Below are positions 57,895 to 64,000 of a DNA stretch of 64,000 bases, one piece after another. A program made the translations under genes and the position numbers. The stretch comes from CAMDPA01 sp964574325 (GTDB taxonomy: Bacteria; Pseudomonadota; Alphaproteobacteria; Rhizobiales; Hyphomicrobiaceae). The DNA lies in the NCBI GenBank assembly GCA_964574325.1, contig CAZNMY010000010.1, forward strand, positions 28,741-92,740, written 5' to 3'. The notes beneath the pieces were generated by a model. It did not search any database. It was given only the letters and a program-made list of their open reading frames with translations, and had not been told where the DNA came from. Within the stretch, counting starts at the first letter, position 1. Every line of letters starts with the position of its first letter.

Positions 57895-59886
57895 CTAGGT
57901 CGGCCTTGGCCAGGCTGCCAATGCAAACGGAAACAAGCGTTCGGCTCGCTCAATGATCTGATTTTCGCTCCAAGTATCCGTGTCCTTGAAGTCCTGGAAA
58001 TATGAATTGAGTGCGAGTGCGCTTTCCTTCGCTATCGCGGGACGCTTGAGCTTGAACGCAGCATTGCTGAGCGTTGTATTGAATCCAGGAGTTACGAGTG
58101 TCAGGTTACCGATGCTGTGGATGAGCCGCGCGCGAGTTGCCTTGGCTGCATCAGCCGTATCCTGGAGTGGATAGTCGGCTGGCTTCCACTTTTGCGGAAG
58201 AACATGTTCGACGCTCAGCTTTCTCGGGTCCGTCCGGTACTCATGGTGATTGGGGCTCAATTGAAGCTCGATGCCTTCAAGGATCGCCTGGACGCGGCGC
58301 GTGTTGGAGCCCTTGTAGAGCTGGTCCGATTTCCAGGCAGCCTTGAACCTAGCATCATCTGGCCAGACCTGGCTGTCGCCTGAGAGGGCCATGAGTTCTG
58401 CCAGGACAGCGGCGGAATCGGTGCTACCTGCAGCAGCGAGATTGGGCAGTATCCGCTTCATGAATGTGCGGTTGTAGCTCTGCGTTGTGAGGCCCACTAC
58501 AAAGCGGCGGATGAAGTAGCTTTCGAGATAGCTGAGGGATCTGACGAAGTCCGGATCAACAGCAGCCTTTTGTTCGAGGAGGTACAGGACGAGCGGGATG
58601 TGGGTGGTGGTATCGAGGAGCTGCATACGCCGGGAAAAGCGTTCGAGCGAAGTTGCGTAACCGGGAGCCACGATCTTCTCGAAGGCTGATGCATGGCGGG
58701 AGATGCGTTGCAGTTCGCTCTCGATGTTCCGGCCAGGCTCGTTGTCCCACCATGACTTGAACTCATCGAAGACGTGGGTAAGTTTGAGATCGCTGCCTTT
58801 GTTAAGGCCGGACAGGAAGTAGAAGAACGCATCGAGGCGCGTCGATTTCAGACGACCCTGCCGCGACTCCACCCGCCAGAACTTCATCCCCTTGGGCTTC
58901 TCCGGATCGTCAGGCTTCTCATCGAAGGAGCGCCAGTAGTCGTCATAGAGACTATCGACATCATGTGGTGAGCGGGATGCTCGCAGGAAGATGAAGTTCC
59001 GGATGAGGTCGCCTGGGGTCAACGGGACGCCTCGGGCGTTGAGCGTCTCGAATATGATCTGCGGGTCATCCTCCCCGTCGAGCTGCAAGCGCATGATCTG
59101 GAAGCATTGCTGCAACGCTTCAAGGAACAAGCGTGCTTGCTGAAGGTCGGGCGACTTCCCCGCTGCTTTCGGCACGATGATATCCGTGCCCTTGTCGATC
59201 GCACGAATGACGGATTGGGCGAACGTCTGCTCCTGACGCGTGCGGGGGACCACAACGGCTTGATCGTGGGCGATGCCGTAAACCAGTCCTTCGATCATCG
59301 CATGGAAGAAGAGATAGGCCTGAACCGGGCCTGGTCTCTCGGCTGCTTCCTCTCCACGAGCTGCAACGGGAAACGCAGCGCAGACCTTATCGATGGAACC
59401 AGCAGTCGCAATCGTCTTGACGACATCGCGCGCAACGTTGGTTGGAAGAACTTTCAGCTGGTCGGACTTCTGTTTATAGTTCCCTCGGTTGTGGGTCAGC
59501 GTTTTAAGATCCTCGTCGATGCCCTCATCTTTGAGCATTTTGAACACGTCGCGCGCGGCCAGAAGCATGATCTGGAGAGTGGTGATGCGCTGCTGTCCGT
59601 CGATCACTTCCCTCGCCGCGATCTTCTCGGTATCACCGTGGTCGGCGGGGCCAACGATGATGGCTCCGAGGAAGTGCTTGCGAATGGGCTTAAGTTTATC
59701 AGCGCCGCCAATCTTTCGGGCGTCTTCGCGGTGTTCGGCCAGGGCAACCATTCGGTCGGCGATGTCCTCCCAAAGCGGGTGAATCTGTTCGGTCAGCGTC
59801 CAGACGTAGCCACGCTGAAAGAGAGGAACGAGATATTGCTCGCGCTGCTGGAACAGTTCGGAGATCGATAGTTTAGAGGGCTGCAT
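57895..59886 (-). CDS. DUF262/DUF1524 (GmrSD-like) nuclease protein (663 aa)
   Basis: The DUF262 part has VPLFQRGYVWT and REVIDGQQRITTLQIML (DGQQR, the ParB/Srx-like NTP-binding motif); the C-terminal DUF1524 part has LSVEHVLPQKW and IGNLTLVTPGFNTTLSN, an HNH-type nuclease. GmrSD cuts modified DNA using NTPs; several phage-defence proteins share the layout. The gene starts 6 bp after the UvrD-like gene's stop, so it is the last gene of the HsdS operon. It converges with the DruE gene, leaving under 100 bp between them. Confidence 0.85.
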   Translation of the reverse strand: MQPSKLSISELFQQREQYLVPLFQRGYVWTLTEQIHPLWEDIADRMVALAEHREDARKIGGADKLKPIRKHFLGAIIVGPADHGDTEKIAAREVIDGQQRITTLQIMLLAARDVFKMLKDEGIDEDLKTLTHNRGNYKQKSDQLKVLPTNVARDVVKTIATAGSIDKVCAAFPVAARGEEAAERPGPVQAYLFFHAMIEGLVYGIAHDQAVVVPRTRQEQTFAQSVIRAIDKGTDIIVPKAAGKSPDLQQARLFLEALQQCFQIMRLQLDGEDDPQIIFETLNARGVPLTPGDLIRNFIFLRASRSPHDVDSLYDDYWRSFDEKPDDPEKPKGMKFWRVESRQGRLKSTRLDAFFYFLSGLNKGSDLKLTHVFDEFKSWWDNEPGRNIESELQRISRHASAFEKIVAPGYATSLERFSRRMQLLDTTTHIPLVLYLLEQKAAVDPDFVRSLSYLESYFIRRFVVGLTTQSYNRTFMKRILPNLAAAGSTDSAAVLAELMALSGDSQVWPDDARFKAAWKSDQLYKGSNTRRVQAILEGIELQLSPNHHEYRTDPRKLSVEHVLPQKWKPADYPLQDTADAAKATRARLIHSIGNLTLVTPGFNTTLSNAAFKLKRPAIAKESALALNSYFQDFKDTDTWSENQIIERAERLFPFALAAWPRPT

Positions 59887-59892
59887 GATGCG

Positions 59893-62577
59893 TCATTTCC
59901 AATCTGTGCCGAAGTGGGATGTGAGCGAAGAAATCTGCTCAGGCAGCTGATCTGCGGCACTGGTCCATCCGAGATATGTCGCGGCTCGGGTGGCACCAAC
60001 ATAGAGATACTTGTCGAACAGGTCGGGCTTTGTTGCCGCCAGTTCATCGATACCGACGAAGAAGACGGCTTCGAACTCAAGGCCCTTGATGTGCTGCACG
60101 TCGAAGACGCGGATGTCGCTGTCTTCCCCGACGACAAGGCCTTGCGGACATGCCACGACTGGCATGGAGTAAGTGGCGAGAGCTTGATGAAGGGCGCTCG
60201 CGAGTGGCTGGACCTGCTCCTCGGAGTTCGTAAGGATTGCGATCGAAGGAAGAGACTTCGTCAGCCGCTCTACTTCGACGATCCGCTCAGCAAGCCATGC
60301 CACCTTCGCATCAAGGGTACCAAGACTCTTGCCGAATACCGGGCGGACGGCATCGGCTGCAACGTGATCAGGCAGAACTGCTTTGCTCTCGCCACCAGAC
60401 GACCAATGGACGATAGCCTCGGCGAGCTCGTTCAGCTGTTTGCTGTGACGGTAGGTGGTTTTGATCGTCTGGATATCGATATCGGGGAACGACCATTTGA
60501 CATCCGCGTCGGATCGAATGCCGCGATCGGTGATCCGCTGATTGAAATCGCCGCAGGCAAAGAAGGAGCCAATCGTCGGATTGGACAGCGCGCCCATGCA
60601 TGCAAGTTCGAGCGGAGAGAAGTCGGTGGCTTCATCCACCATGATCTGGTTCTTGAAGATATCCTTGATCGCGTCGAGTGCTGTAAAGGCGGGGGCATCG
60701 AGCGCGGCTAGGACTTTACGGTCACGCAGTAGATTCTGTGCTGTCCGCAGTACCGCGAGGAGCACGATGTCGACCTCCTGCGGCAAAACTTCGGAAGCAG
60801 CAAAGCCGGACGGGAGGTACCACACGCCCTCGTCTTGGCGCAGATTCCGGAACTGCCGGTAGCGACGTGGCACGCCGGCCAGATATCGACTGAGTGGATT
60901 CCGAAACACACGGCAGGCGTCTTGAATTCGGAGGTTCTGCCCCAAGGAAGAGCGCTCATCCTTCGAGGGTATCCGATCGCTAAGCCACTCCAGGATTCGT
61001 CCAGTCGGACTGTCCTTAGGTATGCTGCGCCCCTTTAGCTCTGCTCGGGCGCGGCTACGAACAACCCGGTTATACGCTTGGATTGCTTGCCGACGAGCCG
61101 ATGCAGTAGGCGCTACCGGCTCATCATCTTCGATAGCGTCATCGTCGAGGTCTTCAGGCAGATCCTTGGTGTTGGCGAGCTGTGTTGCCAGTTCGTCGAG
61201 GAAGGCCTTATTCGTATTGACCGCGAGGTTGAGGGATTTCACCAGAACTGCGTCTGATGCGGTCTTTAGACGAGCTACAATCTGGCGGAGATCCTCTCTC
61301 AGGTCCGCGATTGCCAAATACGCATCCGGAGCGGAACCGGCTGCCCGCTGCGCGATGATGGCTGCAAGCCGCTTACCGAGCGACGCAATGGCGGTGTCAG
61401 TAGACGAAGTCAGTTCAGCTGCAGAAGCTTCAAGGTCCTTCCAAAACTCCGTATCCTGCCAGGTATTAAAATCCTCAAACCAATCGCTTTCCTTACGCAG
61501 CGTCGCGTCATCGACCACGCGCGCGATCTCAGACAAGGTGAACGGGCCTCCCCCATTTCCTGTCCTGAGAACCCCAAAGCGTTCGCGGGCGAGCGCGTGG
61601 CGGTGATCCTTCCACGTGACGATGCGGTGATCGGATGCGGCCACGCCTTCTCGGGCGAAGGCCTCCTTGACGTAATGCTTCAGCAGCTTGGTCGGTGTGA
61701 ACATGAGCCAACTCTGCTCATGGGGCGCAGCCAGGTTGGCCGCATCCACGAGACGACGCTCGTCGGCATCGAGGTATTCGAGATCGATCTTCTGTCCGAG
61801 ACGACGAATGAGCGTGGTGGTCTTGCCTGTACCCGGCGGTCCCAGCAACAGAAGCCGCTTGTTCAAGGGCAAGCGGAAGATGGCGTCCTGGAACTGATCG
61901 AGGATGGGCTGATCGCGCAGTGCCATCTTGGAGATGACATTGCGCTGTATGCCGGCGACGATGTTCCCCTGCTCTTGTTCCTCCGCCAGGAGGGCAGCTA
62001 CTGCATCATAATCCTTGTCTTCAATCGCACGCCTTAGAAGCGCGCTCAGAGAGAGCACTGTGACGGTGCCGTACGTCGATCCCTCAAGAACCGTGTTCTT
62101 CGAATCCCAATCGCTCTTGGCGCGGGTCGGATGCAGGAGCGCCCGCTCGACGATCTCAAGCGTACGGCTGCCGGCCGGAACTCTCAGTTCGAACTCCGAG
62201 CCAGGCGGCAACGAGGCAATTCTGCCGATGGGACTGCGGGAGCTTGCGAGCCTGCTTCCCAACGAGCGTGCGTTCGGCGGCGCAACACGGCTGATGAAGT
62301 AAGTCTCAATATCCCCCTTCTCGTTTCGAGCGACGACTCGCGCGATGGCCGGCTCCTCGGAGAGGACCTGATAGACGCGCTCGCGCTCAACATTGTGCTC
62401 GGCAGCTGCGCGCGCAGCTTCAGGGTTGGTAAAGGTATTCGGCGTGAGCGCGGTTGGATCGAGTCGCCCCTGCTCACCGTGACTGGAGTCCACTGAGTCT
62501 GCGATATCCGCAAACACCTGCAGCGTGTTCTCCGCCACATCTGAGAAGTGAGCCTGCTGCTCCTCGCTCTTGCTCAT
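59893..62577 (-). CDS. UvrD/Rep-family helicase with N-terminal GreA/B-like region (894 aa)
   Basis: Walker A LLLGPPGTGKTTTLIRRLGQ near residue 240; Walker B MVDEATDFSPLEL; GDFNQRI; TYRHSKQLNELA; HIKGLEFEAVFF; YVGATRAATYL. This order marks superfamily 1A helicases, with a large insert between Ia and II. Residues 90-170 (TYFISRVAPP; RSPIGRIASLPPGSEFEL) resemble the GreA/GreB C-terminal fold. ATG 62577 overlaps the HsdS stop (ATGA), so helicase and specificity subunit are translated together. In defence it may process DNA ends together with the DUF262 nuclease; this is inference. Confidence 0.8.
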   Translation of the reverse strand: MSKSEEQQAHFSDVAENTLQVFADIADSVDSSHGEQGRLDPTALTPNTFTNPEAARAAAEHNVERERVYQVLSEEPAIARVVARNEKGDIETYFISRVAPPNARSLGSRLASSRSPIGRIASLPPGSEFELRVPAGSRTLEIVERALLHPTRAKSDWDSKNTVLEGSTYGTVTVLSLSALLRRAIEDKDYDAVAALLAEEQEQGNIVAGIQRNVISKMALRDQPILDQFQDAIFRLPLNKRLLLLGPPGTGKTTTLIRRLGQKIDLEYLDADERRLVDAANLAAPHEQSWLMFTPTKLLKHYVKEAFAREGVAASDHRIVTWKDHRHALARERFGVLRTGNGGGPFTLSEIARVVDDATLRKESDWFEDFNTWQDTEFWKDLEASAAELTSSTDTAIASLGKRLAAIIAQRAAGSAPDAYLAIADLREDLRQIVARLKTASDAVLVKSLNLAVNTNKAFLDELATQLANTKDLPEDLDDDAIEDDEPVAPTASARRQAIQAYNRVVRSRARAELKGRSIPKDSPTGRILEWLSDRIPSKDERSSLGQNLRIQDACRVFRNPLSRYLAGVPRRYRQFRNLRQDEGVWYLPSGFAASEVLPQEVDIVLLAVLRTAQNLLRDRKVLAALDAPAFTALDAIKDIFKNQIMVDEATDFSPLELACMGALSNPTIGSFFACGDFNQRITDRGIRSDADVKWSFPDIDIQTIKTTYRHSKQLNELAEAIVHWSSGGESKAVLPDHVAADAVRPVFGKSLGTLDAKVAWLAERIVEVERLTKSLPSIAILTNSEEQVQPLASALHQALATYSMPVVACPQGLVVGEDSDIRVFDVQHIKGLEFEAVFFVGIDELAATKPDLFDKYLYVGATRAATYLGWTSAADQLPEQISSLTSHFGTDWK

Positions 62578-63965
62578 GCGGCCTCCTCCTGTAGCGAGTT
62601 CACATCCGTCAAAGCATCAGCCAACAATGCTTCAAGGAGTTTCGCGCGGGTTGACACCGCTGAGGATAGGCTTGCCTCCAGTTGGTCGCAGAGGGCCATC
62701 AACTCGTCAACTTTCGCGACGATGCGATTCTGCTCTAGCAACGGGGGCAGAGGGATGAGGAGCGATTGAATTCGATTGATGTAAAGACACGGTTGAGCTG
62801 CAGCTTTGACGCTCGACCATATTTGCTTTTGGACTATTGGACTGCGAAATGCGCGTTCGAGATATTCCGCAGTAGCGATTGCACTTGGTCTGATGAGTGC
62901 AACACTTCTGACGAGCACCATGTCCTGGGGCTCTCGCAAGACAGTTAGCCGGCCCGTGGTCGCTCCAACACAGACCAGGAGTAGATCACCGACTTGCGGA
63001 CGGCAACGCCGCCACGCTTTCTGAGCCGTGTCGAAGGATACCCAATCCGTTTGGTTGTAGTCCATGAAACCGTCGCGGACGTTCTTTGCCGTCACCAACG
63101 GAACTTGACGATCCGATATGCGCGGCGGCGTCGCGTGCTCGCCATCCGTCACCTGATCCGCGATTGTATCAACGGCACGCCAGCTCCATGCCTGCGGTAG
63201 CTCATAAGGCGCACCGACTGTTTCCTGAATTTGTCCTCGACGCCGACTCACAATCTGCAATTTGAGATCCGATATGGGCTCATCCTTCGGGTCCTGCGGC
63301 ACGAGCTTGCCGCGCACTGCGAGGTTCAAAATGGACTGGCGGAATTTCTTGATCTGGTCGGGACGACTGGTGAGTGCGGGAAGGTTGCTGAGCGCGACCC
63401 GAGCGTCATCGGCAAAGGTCTCGGCGTCAGGCGAATTCAGCCGAGCGAGACTCGCTGTCGTCACGCGGTCGCGCGTCTTCTCCCTCTCCGCGCGGGCTGC
63501 CTCTAGTTGGTCGCACAGCGCCATCAATTCATCGACCTTGGCGACAATGCGCTGCTGTTCGGCTAAGGGGGGAAGAGGTAGCGCGACTGTATGCAGGTCG
63601 CCAAGGTTCAGCTTATTCGTATGCGTGCCGCCCCCGATCTTGATGCGGTTGAATTCAGCCTCAACGAAGGGGGAGTTCAATAGAAGCTTAAAGAATACAG
63701 GGTGGACATTGTTGTGATCAAATCGAATGAGCCCAACACTTACGAATAGACTGAACTCGACATCGGTATCGACAAGCACGGCCTTGCCGAGTGTGCCAAT
63801 CCTGCCAAGCAGAACATCGCCACGGCGCGGGTCACATCGTTGATACAGGAGCCGATGCTCGCTCTCGGGTATGAACCGCGTGTGGGATAGATCGAGCTTG
63901 CCGCCGCTGAAGTCTTTGACACTAATAAATGGTATGCCCTTCTCAACGTAGTCGTACTGCGTCAC
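62574..63965 (-). CDS. hsdS: Type I restriction-modification specificity subunit HsdS (N-terminus missing or frameshifted)
   Basis: Two target-recognition domains, each followed by the same conserved helix (PLPPLAEQQRIVAKVDELMA and PLPPLLEQNRIVAKVDELMA), are the signature of HsdS. The first domain starts abruptly at VEKGIPFISVKDFSGG: the residues usually before it are missing. GTG 63965 has an in-frame TAA 15 bp upstream, while the next frame reads PTKITAGNRD up to the window end, which looks like the missing part. A one-base frameshift near 63960-63970 is therefore likely. hsdM and hsdR are not in the window. Confidence 0.85.
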   Translation of the reverse strand: MTQYDYVEKGIPFISVKDFSGGKLDLSHTRFIPESEHRLLYQRCDPRRGDVLLGRIGTLGKAVLVDTDVEFSLFVSVGLIRFDHNNVHPVFFKLLLNSPFVEAEFNRIKIGGGTHTNKLNLGDLHTVALPLPPLAEQQRIVAKVDELMALCDQLEAARAEREKTRDRVTTASLARLNSPDAETFADDARVALSNLPALTSRPDQIKKFRQSILNLAVRGKLVPQDPKDEPISDLKLQIVSRRRGQIQETVGAPYELPQAWSWRAVDTIADQVTDGEHATPPRISDRQVPLVTAKNVRDGFMDYNQTDWVSFDTAQKAWRRCRPQVGDLLLVCVGATTGRLTVLREPQDMVLVRSVALIRPSAIATAEYLERAFRSPIVQKQIWSSVKAAAQPCLYINRIQSLLIPLPPLLEQNRIVAKVDELMALCDQLEASLSSAVSTRAKLLEALLADALTDVNSLQEEAA

Positions 63966-64000
63966 GATTTCCGGCGGTTATTTTGGTTGGGCTTGGCACA

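Overview
The window is high-GC DNA (about 60 percent by eye, with islands of lower GC), most likely from an alphaproteobacterium. It is almost entirely accessory: plasmid and conjugation genes, small plasmid housekeeping genes and anti-phage defence genes, with no recognisable core metabolism. The alphaproteobacterial guess rests on general style (RepA/ParA plasmid backbone, DUF736-like and ArdC proteins, H-NS-like protein, MobC type). I cannot name a genus.

Layout. 1-5.1 kb: a minus-strand operon of small plasmid proteins ending in a SAM methyltransferase cut by the window edge, then hypothetical genes. 5.5-8.4 kb: a TIR / nSTAND / FGE-sulfatase defence-type protein. 8.7-10.5 kb: MOBP relaxase, RHH accessory protein and a palindrome-rich candidate oriT. 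10.5-15.4 kb: hypotheticals, an H-NS-like protein, a DUF4143 ATPase and a tyrosine recombinase. 15.7-21.1 kb: a low-GC island with a second nSTAND protein, a leucine-rich protein and a broken two-membrane-pass gene. 21.5-27.2 kb: a MOBQ relaxase with an RSF1010-type oriT, a VirD4/TraG coupling protein and an M48 peptidase. 28.2-30.5 kb: plasmid replicon with six iterons, repA, an RHH partition protein and parA. 30.7-32.1 kb: integrase beside a 3' tRNA/tmRNA fragment (attachment site). 32.3-34.5 kb: GIY-YIG and SEC-C proteins. 34.6-40.4 kb: a third relaxase (VirD2-like) with MobC, an RP4-type oriT and a second VirD4-like ATPase. 40.5-48.1 kb: a broken repeat protein, a second methyltransferase/small-protein operon and ArdC. 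48.6-57.8 kb: a two-gene Druantia type III-like pair (DruH/DruE). 57.9-64 kb, convergent: HsdS, a UvrD-like helicase and a DUF262/DUF1524 protein in one tight operon.

The strongest unannotated signal is a 151-bp miniature mobile element in five copies that look identical (3368, 19066, 20443, 40884, 41044). Each has perfect 25-bp terminal inverted repeats and 9-bp target duplications. Removing the element plus one 9-bp repeat restores three uninterrupted reading frames. Both ends of the element read outwards as a purine-rich Shine-Dalgarno-like stretch followed by ATG, and in two of the three broken genes that ATG is in frame with the downstream part. Two copies stand in tandem separated by a single 9-bp repeat. 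No transposase for it is visible here.

The region looks like a composite of several mobilisable elements: three relaxases, two clear oriTs, two coupling proteins and two integrases, but no VirB channel genes. They carry a cargo of stacked defence systems. Several relaxases and relaxase-linked proteins end in a similar Arg/Gly-rich tail, a possible type IV secretion signal. Conserved long leaders precede several of the small-gene operons.
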